Source: Pseudomaricurvus alcaniphilus
GTDB taxonomy: Bacteria; Pseudomonadota; Gammaproteobacteria; Pseudomonadales; Cellvibrionaceae
Length of the DNA: 64,000 bases
Assembly: GCF_011440395.1 (NCBI RefSeq)
Contig: NZ_JAAOIX010000006.1
Location: 124,001-188,000 of the forward strand
Direction: 5' to 3'
This document shows, in pieces, positions 18,213-26,041 of this stretch (position 1 is its first letter; each line of letters opens with the position of its first letter). A program made the translations under genes and the position numbers. The notes beneath the pieces were generated by a model, which worked only from the letters and a program-made list of their open reading frames with translations, did not search any database and had not been told where the DNA came from.

Positions 18213-18259
18213 AGGCCAAGTAAGCAGAACCTGAGCAGATAACAATAAGGAGGCCAACC

Positions 18260-19108
18260 ATGCTGATTGATCTCAGCGACAAGCGAGTGATTGTAACGGG
18301 CGCATCCCGCGGTATCGGCAAAGCCATCGCCATGGCGTTTGCGGCGGAAGGCGCGCGGGTTGCGGTGTGCGCTCGCAGCGAAGACGCGATTAACGCGGCT
18401 GGTGCCGAAATGGCAGAGCAGGCCGCGGCGGTTATTGTCCGTGCCGTAGACGTTACCGACAGCGAAGGTGTGAAGGCCTTTGTCAACGAGGTGGCTGAGG
18501 CCTGGGGCGGGGTGGATGTGCTGGTCAATAACGCCGGCCAGGGCCGCGGTGGCAACCTCGATACCCTGACCCCGGAAGACATTCTCGAGCACGCCAACAT
18601 CCTGCAAATGGGCCACTTTCGCTTTACCCAGGCGGTTGTGCCGCATATGCGCAAGCAGCGCTGGGGGCGCATCATTGAGATCAACGCCCTCGCCGGTACC
18701 ATTCCCACGCCGGAGGGCATCCCCTCCGTTATCAACCGCGCCTCCTGTGTGGCCCTGTCCAAATCCCTGGGCATGAACCTGGCCCAGGATGGCATCCTGG
18801 TCAACAGTCTCAATATGGGCTGGATTGACACTGGCCAGTGGGATCGTCATTTCAAGGAAATGCCGGCCAATGTTACGCGCGAAGAATTTGAAGAGATGGT
18901 GCTGAAAGTGGTGCCGATTGGACGCTTCGGCAAGCCCGAGGACGTCACCGGTATGGCCCTGTTTCTCGCCAGTGACTACGCCAGTTTTATCAGCGCCGCC
19001 TCGATTGATATTGCCGGCGGAATGGGCGGGCAGATTACCTATTACCCAACGCTTAAACGCGACTTTATCCAGGCCGCGCGGGAGCGCTTGCAACAGAGCA
19101 CCGATTGA
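18260..19108 (+). CDS. SDR-fold protein lacking the catalytic triad
   Basis: A 282-aa protein with the SDR cofactor motif TGASRGIG (13-20), NNAG (90-93) and overall fold. The catalytic region is changed: the Ser position reads INALAG (141-146), and the YxxxK segment reads SVINR (156-160), so Tyr and Lys become Ser156 and Arg160. A strong ribosome-binding site (AAGGAGG) precedes the start. It may still bind NAD(P), but standard SDR chemistry is unlikely. It could be a hydratase, isomerase, decarboxylase or a regulatory subunit. It lies inside the operon between thiolase and VOC genes. The fold is certain; the role is unknown. Confidence 0.85.
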   Translation: MLIDLSDKRVIVTGASRGIGKAIAMAFAAEGARVAVCARSEDAINAAGAEMAEQAAAVIVRAVDVTDSEGVKAFVNEVAEAWGGVDVLVNNAGQGRGGNLDTLTPEDILEHANILQMGHFRFTQAVVPHMRKQRWGRIIEINALAGTIPTPEGIPSVINRASCVALSKSLGMNLAQDGILVNSLNMGWIDTGQWDRHFKEMPANVTREEFEEMVLKVVPIGRFGKPEDVTGMALFLASDYASFISAASIDIAGGMGGQITYYPTLKRDFIQAARERLQQSTD

Positions 19109-19164
19109 CAGCGATTTGAGCATCACTACCCCAGAATATCTACCCTGAAAGTTTGGAGAAAAAC

Positions 19165-20127
19165 ATGTTTGATTTATTGATGAGTGCCGACATGATGCTG
19201 GAAGACCCGGATGGCATGGCGGATCTGCTGCACGCCAAGCTCGGTATCCATAAGCACGAGCGCTGGCGCCAGGCGTTTGATAACCACCCCTACATTGCCC
19301 ACTTCTTGCGCGTGCACAAATCCCTGGCGGTCGCGCCGACCCGAGTCGAGCCGCAATGGCATCTGGACAAGCCCAACCCCGGCGACCCTTTCTTTCACGA
19401 TTTCCTCGAGAGCCTGAAAGACTATCAGGGGCGCTTTCGCCCGATGCTGACTCACGCGGTAGTAATTACCCTGCGCCAGCCAGCCTTCGGTGCCCTGATC
19501 GATAAATTGATGCGCCGCGAGCTGCCGTTCCGGATGGCACAGCGCACCGAGGAGATGCCGTTTGATCGCCTGTGGCTGGGCACCACGCCGGAAAACCTGG
19601 CCTACTCGCCCGAAGTGGACGGTGGTCTGTGCATTGAAATCATGGGCACCGAGCCCTTGCAAATGCCGCCGGAGATCTTTAACCCGGAGCCCACCCAGCC
19701 GCGGGACTCCAAGCCCGGTGATATGGTGCGGGTTACGGCCAGGGGCTTTCTGGTACGCAACCTGGAAGACGTGCTCTGGCGCCTGTCCACCAACCTGGAC
19801 TGGGAACCCGCCACTGTGGAGCAACTCAATGGCGAAGGCTACCGCCGTGCGCGCATGGGCTTTAACTGTGTCGGCAGCGCCAGCCTCGATTTGATCCAGC
19901 CCACCTACTGGGACTGCGACGCAGGCCACTACCTCAATAACTGGGGGCCCGGTCTCTATTACATTCGCATCGGGGTCAATGACCTGCAGGCCAAGGCAGA
20001 AGATCTCAACGCCAAGGGGGTCAAGTTTACCCTGGTCGAGAGTTCCGAGGCGGTCGGCGGCAAGGCTTTGTTGAAGGTCGATCCCACCGAGCTGCGCGGC
20101 CAGATGTTTGAGTTCGAGGAGATTTAA
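19165..20127 (+). CDS. VOC-superfamily protein of unknown substrate
   Basis: 320 aa from the ATG at 19165, which lies 6 nt after GGAG. An in-frame TTG at 19153 would overlap that site. The C-terminal part (GLYYIRIGVNDLQAKAEDL to the end) is VOC/glyoxalase-like, and an earlier beta-alpha repeat spans about 90-200. I could not place a full extradiol metal triad, so it may be a lyase, isomerase or binding protein rather than a dioxygenase. It ends one base before the enoyl-CoA hydratase start codon, so the two are probably translated together. Confidence 0.65.
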   Translation: MFDLLMSADMMLEDPDGMADLLHAKLGIHKHERWRQAFDNHPYIAHFLRVHKSLAVAPTRVEPQWHLDKPNPGDPFFHDFLESLKDYQGRFRPMLTHAVVITLRQPAFGALIDKLMRRELPFRMAQRTEEMPFDRLWLGTTPENLAYSPEVDGGLCIEIMGTEPLQMPPEIFNPEPTQPRDSKPGDMVRVTARGFLVRNLEDVLWRLSTNLDWEPATVEQLNGEGYRRARMGFNCVGSASLDLIQPTYWDCDAGHYLNNWGPGLYYIRIGVNDLQAKAEDLNAKGVKFTLVESSEAVGGKALLKVDPTELRGQMFEFEEI

Positions 20128-20128
20128 C

Positions 20129-20923
20129 ATGGCAGACGCGGTAAACCCCTCGGTCAGGGTCGAGAAGTCCGGCGGTATTGGCTGGGTCGTTTTGACGCGG
20201 CCGCAGCAGATCAACGCCATCAATGATGAAATTCGTTTTGGTGTTCCCCAGGCGCTGCGCGCCCTGGATGCGGATGTTGAAATCAGTGTTATTGTCATTC
20301 GCGGCGAAGGCGAGCGTGGCTTTTGTGCCGGTGCGGATATCAAGGAGCAGCGCGGCCCTGAAACCACCATCGAAGTGCGGCAGCGCATCGAGGGCAGTCG
20401 CTGGGTCGAGGCACTGGACCAGATTCAAAAGCCCGTCATCGCGGCCATCCACGGTTACACCATGGGCGGCGGCATGGAGCTGGCGCTGGCCTGTGATATC
20501 CGCTTCGCCTCGCCCAACGCGGTGATGAGCTTGCCGGAAACGTCCCTGGGGTTGATCCCCGGGGGCGGCGGCACCCAGCGCTTGCCACGAATCGTGGGCA
20601 TGGCGCGGGCGCTGGACCTGCTGCTGACCGGTGAGCGACTCAAGGCGGAGGACGCCCTGGCGATTGGCCTGGTAACCCGGGTGGCCAGCGCGGCAGAAAC
20701 TCACTTGCAGGAAGTGACGGAGTTAGCCGCGCTGATCGCCAAACGGCCGCCGGTGGCGACCCGCTATGTGAAACGTGCCACCCGCGCCAGTGCGGACCTG
20801 GACCTGAAAAAAGGGCTGGATCTCGAGCTGGACCTGTTCGCCCTGCTGAAAACTTCAGAGGATGCGAAAGAGGCGGCGGTAGCTTTCAAGGAAAAACGGG
20901 CGGCGGTTTTTTCCGGCAAGTAA
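20129..20923 (+). CDS. Enoyl-CoA hydratase/isomerase family protein
   Basis: 264 aa, starting at 20129 with GAGGAG upstream inside the previous gene. This is a crotonase fold with oxyanion-hole segments GFCAGADIK (65-72) and MGGGMEL. Both hydratase glutamates are present: E117 (GGGMELALACD) and E137 (LPETSLGL). That supports true hydratase activity. It should hydrate the enoyl-CoA that the dehydrogenase at 16051 then oxidises. Confidence 0.92.
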   Translation: MADAVNPSVRVEKSGGIGWVVLTRPQQINAINDEIRFGVPQALRALDADVEISVIVIRGEGERGFCAGADIKEQRGPETTIEVRQRIEGSRWVEALDQIQKPVIAAIHGYTMGGGMELALACDIRFASPNAVMSLPETSLGLIPGGGGTQRLPRIVGMARALDLLLTGERLKAEDALAIGLVTRVASAAETHLQEVTELAALIAKRPPVATRYVKRATRASADLDLKKGLDLELDLFALLKTSEDAKEAAVAFKEKRAAVFSGK

Positions 20924-21007
20924 TTTTTATCAGTTTTGAATTTAACAGCACTGAATGTAACCGTACTGAATTTATTACAGCACTGACTTTATAACAGGAA
21001 TAGCAAA

Positions 21008-21838
21008 ATGACAGAGCGAAAACTGGAAGGCCGGGTTGCCATTGTCACCGGTGCGGCGGGCGGTCTCGGTGGCGAGTCGGCGCGGGTGATGGCCGGTCAC
21101 GGTGCGCGCCTGGCGATTACCGATATCAACCTGGAGGCGGCGGAATTAACTGCGGCGGGAATCCGTGAGCAGGGGGGCGATGCTATTGCCGTGGGCTGTG
21201 ATGTGTCGCTGGAAGGTGACGTCAAAGCCATGGTTGCCCAGGTTGTGGAACACTATGGTCGGCTCGATATCCTGCACAACAACGCCGCCATCCTGTCCGA
21301 CGAACAGCGCTCCAAGGACCTCGATATCGTCAATATGGATGTCGAGGCCTGGGATCGTGCCATGGCGGTCAATTTGCGTGGCGCCATGCTCTGTTGCAAG
21401 CACAGTATTCCGCACATGCTCAAGCTGCAGCGCGGCTCTATTATTTGCTCCACTTCCGGTTTCGGTGTGCAGGGCGATATGACGCTGTCGGCCTATGCGG
21501 CGTCGAAGGCAGGGCTGATTATTCTGTGCAAGAGTATTGCCGCCCAGTACGGCAAGCAGGGGGTGCGGGCCAATGCGTTGCATATCGGCCTGGCCCCGGC
21601 GGAAAACGCCCATGGCACCATGAACCCGGCGGTGATGGATATCATTCGCCAAAACCACCTCACGCCGGACTTGGGCACGCCCCGCCAGATTGCCGATACA
21701 GTGGCCTTCCTGGCGTCGGATGAAGCCGGTTTCGTCACCGGCTCGACCCTGGTGGCGGACGGCGGTTTCTCCAGCCATGCACCGAGCCTGGTGCAGGTGC
21801 GGGAATTGCTGGCCGCCAGTGGCAGCAACAAAATCTGA
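21008..21838 (+). CDS. SDR family oxidoreductase
   Basis: A 276-aa classical SDR. It has TGAAGGLG (14-21), NNAA (91-94), a Ser at about 148-150, Y163 and K167 (YAASK), and DGG near the C-terminus. The ribosome-binding site ACAGGAA is upstream. It keeps the complete catalytic set, unlike the SDR-fold proteins at 1105 and 18260. It lies 17 bp before the MFS transporter. A role as hydroxyl dehydrogenase in the same pathway is inferred. Confidence 0.87.
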   Translation: MTERKLEGRVAIVTGAAGGLGGESARVMAGHGARLAITDINLEAAELTAAGIREQGGDAIAVGCDVSLEGDVKAMVAQVVEHYGRLDILHNNAAILSDEQRSKDLDIVNMDVEAWDRAMAVNLRGAMLCCKHSIPHMLKLQRGSIICSTSGFGVQGDMTLSAYAASKAGLIILCKSIAAQYGKQGVRANALHIGLAPAENAHGTMNPAVMDIIRQNHLTPDLGTPRQIADTVAFLASDEAGFVTGSTLVADGGFSSHAPSLVQVRELLAASGSNKI

Positions 21839-21854
21839 TTTTCAGGAGTAGCAC

Positions 21855-23081
21855 ATGAGTGCAGGCAAGGGCGTAAATCCCTGGGTGGTGGTCGCCTTTG
21901 CGGCATTGATGCAAGCGATCATCATCGGGGCCAATATCTATTCTTTCGGTTTCTTCGTGGTGCCCTGGATGACCGAGTTCCAGCTGGAACGGGGTACGCT
22001 GATGCTCGCAATAACCGCCTCCTCTCTGGTGGCGGCGTTTATCTCGCCTTTTTGCGGTTACCTGATCGACAAGGTGTCCAGTCGCAAGCTGGTCGTTGGC
22101 GGCTCGCTGGTGTTCGCCGGCGGGCTGATGTTGATCAGCTGGTTACCTGCGTACCCAACTGTTTTATCGGTCTACGCGTTGGCTTTTCCAGTGGGAACGA
22201 CTTTGGCGGGAACCTTGATGGCGTTGAGCCTGGTGGGAAAACTGTTCACTCGCAATCGCGGCCTGGCCATGGGGCTGGTGGTGTTGGGCACCAATATTGG
22301 CGGCCTGGTGATGCCCCTGCTGGTCACCCATCTGCTGGCGAGCTATAGCTGGCAGCAGGTGTTCCAGGTGATCGCCGCTATGGTTGTGGTGGTGGTGAGC
22401 CTGCCGGCGCTGTTTATTCTGGCCGGTATAGCTGCGCCACCTGGCAGCGCCCACAACAGCGCTGAAAAGGGGGCGGCGCTGCGGGTCATGCGCTCGGCGG
22501 CGGTGATCAAGTTGGGGGTTGCCTATCTGGTTCCCTGCCTGCTGTTTGTTGGCTTGCTGCACAACATCGGTGCCATGGCGGCGGACCTGTCCATCGACCA
22601 GCAGCGCGCGGCCTGGATTACCGCGGCGGCGTCCGTGGTTATGGGGGTAGGCAAGGTGGCGACAGGCGCCTTGAGTGATCGCCTCAATCATCGCTTGCTC
22701 TATACCGTTTGCATGGTGTTGATCGCTGCCGGTCTGGTGACCGTCAGCTTTAGCGCGAGCTTTCTCTCCCTGCTGCTCGGCGTCGGCCTTACCGCCCTGG
22801 TGATGGGCGGCATCGCCCCCCTGGTCGCGACCATTGTCGCCGATCGCTGGGGCGGGGCACTGTTTGGTCGGGTGATGGGGGTAGTACAGGCCTTTGCCGG
22901 CGCTTCAGCACTGGGCGCACTGTTGGCCGGGTACCTGCGCGATGTGACCGGTAATTACAGCCAGGTTTACTTGCTGATGCTGGTGAGCCTGGTTCCGGCG
23001 CTCTACTGCATGTTCACCCTGCCGCGGGAGGCGCAGCTCGCACTGCAACCGGCCGTGGAACCAATAAGTGGGGTCAGATAA
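21855..23081 (+). CDS. MFS transporter, 3' end made by a REP element
   Basis: A 408-aa inner-membrane protein with about 12 hydrophobic segments in two six-helix halves. The MFS loop 2-3 motif is visible as GYLIDKVSSRKLVVGG, and the second-half equivalent as GALSDRLNHRLL. It is the last gene of the catabolic run and probably moves an acid substrate or intermediate. The last codons and the TGA/TAA region lie inside a REP-like repeat (AATAAGTGGGGTCAGATAA around 23064-23082). The repeat therefore supplied the C-terminal residues ISGVR and the stop codon. Confidence 0.88.
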   Translation: MSAGKGVNPWVVVAFAALMQAIIIGANIYSFGFFVVPWMTEFQLERGTLMLAITASSLVAAFISPFCGYLIDKVSSRKLVVGGSLVFAGGLMLISWLPAYPTVLSVYALAFPVGTTLAGTLMALSLVGKLFTRNRGLAMGLVVLGTNIGGLVMPLLVTHLLASYSWQQVFQVIAAMVVVVVSLPALFILAGIAAPPGSAHNSAEKGAALRVMRSAAVIKLGVAYLVPCLLFVGLLHNIGAMAADLSIDQQRAAWITAAASVVMGVGKVATGALSDRLNHRLLYTVCMVLIAAGLVTVSFSASFLSLLLGVGLTALVMGGIAPLVATIVADRWGGALFGRVMGVVQAFAGASALGALLAGYLRDVTGNYSQVYLLMLVSLVPALYCMFTLPREAQLALQPAVEPISGVR

Positions 23082-23679
23082 GACTTTTGCGCGGCCTTCC
23101 AAATAAGTGGGGTCAAATAAGTGGGGTCAGATAAGACTTTTGCGCGGCCTTCCCACTCTGGCTGGTTTAACCCGCCTGCCGTGCAAAAGTGGGGTCATAA
23201 AAAGTCTAATCTGACCCCACTTTTACTTTTACAGGTGAGTGTCATAGAAGGCTCCACCATTATTCCAAATTGAATAAGTGGGGTCAGATAAGACTTTTGC
23301 GCGGCCTTCCCACTCTGGCTGGTTTAACCCGCCTGCCGTGCAAAAGTGGGGTCATAAAAAGTCTAATCTGACCCCACTTTTGCTTTTGCACTTTTGCAGC
23401 CAATTTGCGTACGCAGAAAAATCCTGTTCATTGACAAAACAAATTGAGCGATTATTGCCGCGTTGGATCACGTGCTGTGGTAAACCGGCGGGACTAAATC
23501 GAGGTAAACGAGCCATGGTTGCATCCTTGTAACCATTAAATACTGACGGTGAGTTTAACGTAAGAGCTCAGTAATAGCTAAAGTCTAATCTGACCCCACT
23601 TTTATTAAAAAGTCTAATCTGACCCCACTTTTACTTTTACAGGTGAGTGTCATAGAAGGCTCCACCATTATTCCAAATT
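23064..23679. repeat. REP-type repeat cluster (GTGGGGTCAGA family)
   Basis: Many copies of the motif AAGTCTAATCTGACCCCACTT and its reverse-complement-like form lie here: forward copies begin near 23201, 23358, 23580 and 23609, and opposite-orientation copies near 23067, 23119 and 23276. Larger duplications are 23116-23224 with 23273-23381 (109 bp) and 23199-23271 with 23607-23679 (73 bp). Paired opposite copies can form long hairpins. The cluster surrounds a truncated RAYT gene, which is the usual association for such REP families. The gap from the MFS stop to the TetR start (23082-23844) contains no intact gene. Confidence 0.88.
23352..23516 (-). pseudogene. Truncated REP-associated tyrosine transposase (RAYT) N-terminus
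   Basis: On the minus strand the ATG at 23514-23516 opens 54 codons. They begin MARLPRFSPAGLPQHVIQRG and continue into a NNRSICFVNEQDF segment. This is the recognisable N-terminus of Y1/HUH RAYT transposases. The frame then runs into a REP copy (KSKSGVRLDF) and stops at 23352. The HUH motif, catalytic Tyr and the whole C-terminal part are missing. It is a dead remnant of the enzyme that probably spread the surrounding repeats. Confidence 0.85.
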
Positions 23680-23686
23680 AATTGAT

Positions 23687-23736
23687 ATGCAACCTTGCAT
23701 TTAATTATCCTCGCGCATTAATATGCATGTATGCAT
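23687..23736. promoter_or_regulatory. Candidate TetR operators (ATGCAW-N2-WTGCAT)
   Basis: Two 14-bp elements, ATGCAACCTTGCAT (23687-23700) and ATGCATGTATGCAT (23723-23736), are spaced 36 bp apart. They lie 109-158 bp upstream of the TetR start codon in an AT-rich stretch. The symmetry and position suit an autoregulatory operator. Binding is not shown. Confidence 0.45.
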
Positions 23737-23844
23737 TTAAATGTTTAGTTGCATATATATCTATGAAAACAAAAACGAGATGGCTTATCCATCCCGATAT
23801 TTGTCAGAGACCGTTGTAATGGAGAAGTGTAAGGAGCTACAGAC

Positions 23845-24459
23845 ATGCGCATGACTCGCGAACAGCGCCGTGAAGAAACTCGTCGACTTATTCGTGAAGC
23901 GGCGGTGACGGAATTTGCCAGTGGCGGCGTTGCGGGTACATCCGCGGAAAAAATAGCCGATGCCGCCGGCTATACCCGCGGCGCATTTTACGCCAATTAT
24001 CCCAACAAGCAGGCTCTGCTGTTGGATCTGGTGCAGGATCGGATCAACGGTGAAATTGAAGTGTGGCAACAATTGACTGAAAGCTTCGAGGATCTGGATC
24101 AATTGTTGGAAGTATTTCGCCAGCGCTCGGAGAAATTTGACCCGGAGGGAGTGTGGTCGATGTTGTTTGCCGAATCTGCCCTGTATGCGCTCAGGGATGC
24201 AGAATTTGCAGCGGGTTACAGCGTGGTTCGCCAGCGCATGTGTAAAACCTATGAAAAATTATTCCAGACATTATTCCGCAAGCTGGGGTTGCAGCCGCCA
24301 GTGCCACTGGACGAATTCTGCGACGCACTGCTGACACTGTTTCGCAATAATCGCCTCTTGCGAAAGAGAAATGGTGTGCTGGCTTCGGTGCCATTTTCGC
24401 CGCAACTGTTGATCCAGTTTATTCGCGGCATGATCGCTATTTCCGAGCCGATCAAGTAG
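23845..24459 (+). CDS. TetR/AcrR family transcriptional regulator
   Basis: A 204-aa one-component regulator. The N-terminal helix-turn-helix region (about 5-50) reads RREETRRLIREAAVTEFASGG followed by a TSAEKIADAAGYTRGAFYANYPNKQALL segment, typical of TetR. The C-terminal half is a helical ligand-binding domain. It is preceded by ATGCAW-type palindromes and followed 41 bp later by the P450 gene. It probably controls the P450-aldehyde dehydrogenase-SDR genes and perhaps itself in response to a pathway compound. Confidence 0.9.
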   Translation: MRMTREQRREETRRLIREAAVTEFASGGVAGTSAEKIADAAGYTRGAFYANYPNKQALLLDLVQDRINGEIEVWQQLTESFEDLDQLLEVFRQRSEKFDPEGVWSMLFAESALYALRDAEFAAGYSVVRQRMCKTYEKLFQTLFRKLGLQPPVPLDEFCDALLTLFRNNRLLRKRNGVLASVPFSPQLLIQFIRGMIAISEPIK

Positions 24460-24500
24460 CAATTTCGCGACCATAAATAACGATAACAGGATATTAAATC

Positions 24501-25760
24501 ATGACAGACGACGCCGTTAGAGATCTCATGATGAGCCCCGGGGATGTGCTAGCCGGGTTGCCGGATCACGTGCCGAGTGAACTGGCTTGCGAGTTCGATA
24601 TCTGGGCCGAAATCAGCGCCGCCGGTATTGGTGCACACCAGCGAGCCGCTCAATTTCACCAGCAATTGCCGCCCATTTTCTATGTGCCTAGGCTGGGTTA
24701 TTTGCCAGGTGCCTGGGTGCCACAAAAAGCGGAAGACCTGCGCCGGATACTGCAGGATACTGACACCTTCAGCAGTCAGAATACCATGCCCTTCGCGCAA
24801 ATGCTGGGTGAGCATTGGCGCTTGATCCCGCTGGAAATGGATCCGCCGGAGCACACCAAATACCGGGCTTTGATCAACACCTTGTTGTCGCCCAAAAAAG
24901 TCGCAGCCATTGACGACTCAATCAGTCAGCACGCCAGCAACCTGATCAATGCCCTGGTGGCGAATAAACGCTGCAACTTTAACCAGGCGTTTGCCGATCA
25001 ATTTCCAACACTGATATTTCTGCGATTGATGGGCTGGCCAGAGTCCGAAGCGCCGCGCTTTGTCAAGTGGACCCATACGCTGGTAAAAAGCCAGGATATG
25101 CAGGAAGTCGTGGGCGCGGTAGTACAAATCAAGAGCTACCTGCAGCAAAAAATAGAGCAGAGTCGCATTAACCCGGTGGATGATTTTACCGGTTACCTGC
25201 TGGCCAGTGAAATCGACGGTCGACCGTTGACGGACGATGAGCTGCTGGGTTTTTGCTTCCTGGTGTTTATTGGCGGGCTGGATACAGTGGCGTCCAGCCT
25301 GGGGTTTCATTTTATGCACCTGGCCCTGCACCCTGAGCAGCAGGCAGATTTGCGCGCTAACCCGGACAAAATTCCACTGGCGGTAGAAGAGCTGCTGCGC
25401 GCTTACTCCATTGTCAATATGCGCCGCATCGTCACCCGGGATGTGGAAGTCGGCGGAGTCCGGATGAAAGCCGGCGATGTGGTGCTGATCAGTACGGAGC
25501 TGGGTAACCTGGACCCGGACGCATTTGCTCGGCCGGCCGAAGTAGACTTTGAGCGCGAGGATATCACCAAGCCGCACATGGCGTTTTCCTACGGGCCACA
25601 CCGTTGTGTCGGCTCGCACCTGGCTCGTCGTGAACTGCGCATTGCGTTGCAACTGTGGTTAGAGAAAGTACCCATGTTCCGCCTCGCCGATGACTGCCAG
25701 CCAATTATGCGAGCGTCGGGAGTGTTCGGCATGGATAACCTGGTGTTTGAGTGGGAGTGA
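24501..25760 (+). CDS. Cytochrome P450 (CYP101-like)
   Basis: A 419-aa soluble bacterial P450. The haem loop FSYGPHRCVG places the ligand at C369. The I-helix has GGLDT (258-262), and the K-helix has E297-x2-R300. The I-helix-to-C-terminus sequence pattern, including EELLRAYSIV and SHLARREL, resembles P450cam and other CYP101-type terpenoid hydroxylases. It is followed by its probable ferredoxin 3 bp after the stop. It should hydroxylate an unactivated carbon of a terpenoid-like or alicyclic substrate. The aldehyde dehydrogenase and SDR downstream could then oxidise the product. No ferredoxin reductase is nearby. Confidence 0.92.
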   Translation: MTDDAVRDLMMSPGDVLAGLPDHVPSELACEFDIWAEISAAGIGAHQRAAQFHQQLPPIFYVPRLGYLPGAWVPQKAEDLRRILQDTDTFSSQNTMPFAQMLGEHWRLIPLEMDPPEHTKYRALINTLLSPKKVAAIDDSISQHASNLINALVANKRCNFNQAFADQFPTLIFLRLMGWPESEAPRFVKWTHTLVKSQDMQEVVGAVVQIKSYLQQKIEQSRINPVDDFTGYLLASEIDGRPLTDDELLGFCFLVFIGGLDTVASSLGFHFMHLALHPEQQADLRANPDKIPLAVEELLRAYSIVNMRRIVTRDVEVGGVRMKAGDVVLISTELGNLDPDAFARPAEVDFEREDITKPHMAFSYGPHRCVGSHLARRELRIALQLWLEKVPMFRLADDCQPIMRASGVFGMDNLVFEWE

Positions 25761-25763
25761 GCC

Positions 25764-25988
25764 ATGAAAATTGTGATTAATCGAACTGCCTGTGCCGGAC
25801 ATGCTCGCTGTCATGCGTTGGCAGCGGAGATGTTTGTGCTGGACGATGATGGCTACATTGCCACGGATTCTTTTTCGGTGCCGCCCGGTAGCGAACAATT
25901 GGCCAGGCGCGCTGCCCGAGCGTGTCCTGAGCGGGCGCTTGAAGTGCTCGAAGCTGACAGCGGCCACGAGCGGGAAAACAACGGTTAG
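25764..25988 (+). CDS. [3Fe-4S]-type ferredoxin for the P450
   Basis: A 74-aa ferredoxin with C10-AGHAR-C16 and a distal CP (C54). A His occupies the position that is Cys in [4Fe-4S] ferredoxins. This is the common P450 redox partner type. It starts 3 bp after the P450 stop codon (TGA gcc ATG), so the two are co-translated. It is a second small ferredoxin in the island, distinct from the CxxYxxC protein at 1897. Confidence 0.9.
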   Translation: MKIVINRTACAGHARCHALAAEMFVLDDDGYIATDSFSVPPGSEQLARRAARACPERALEVLEADSGHERENNG

Positions 25989-26041
25989 TACAGCTTTGAA
26001 AGATTCAGCGGCACAACAACAACTCAATAACAGATAAAGGA

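Noticed and set aside
23278-23532. An 84-codon plus-strand frame in the REP cluster
   Set aside because: It is composed of repeat sequence and runs antisense to the recognisable RAYT remnant.
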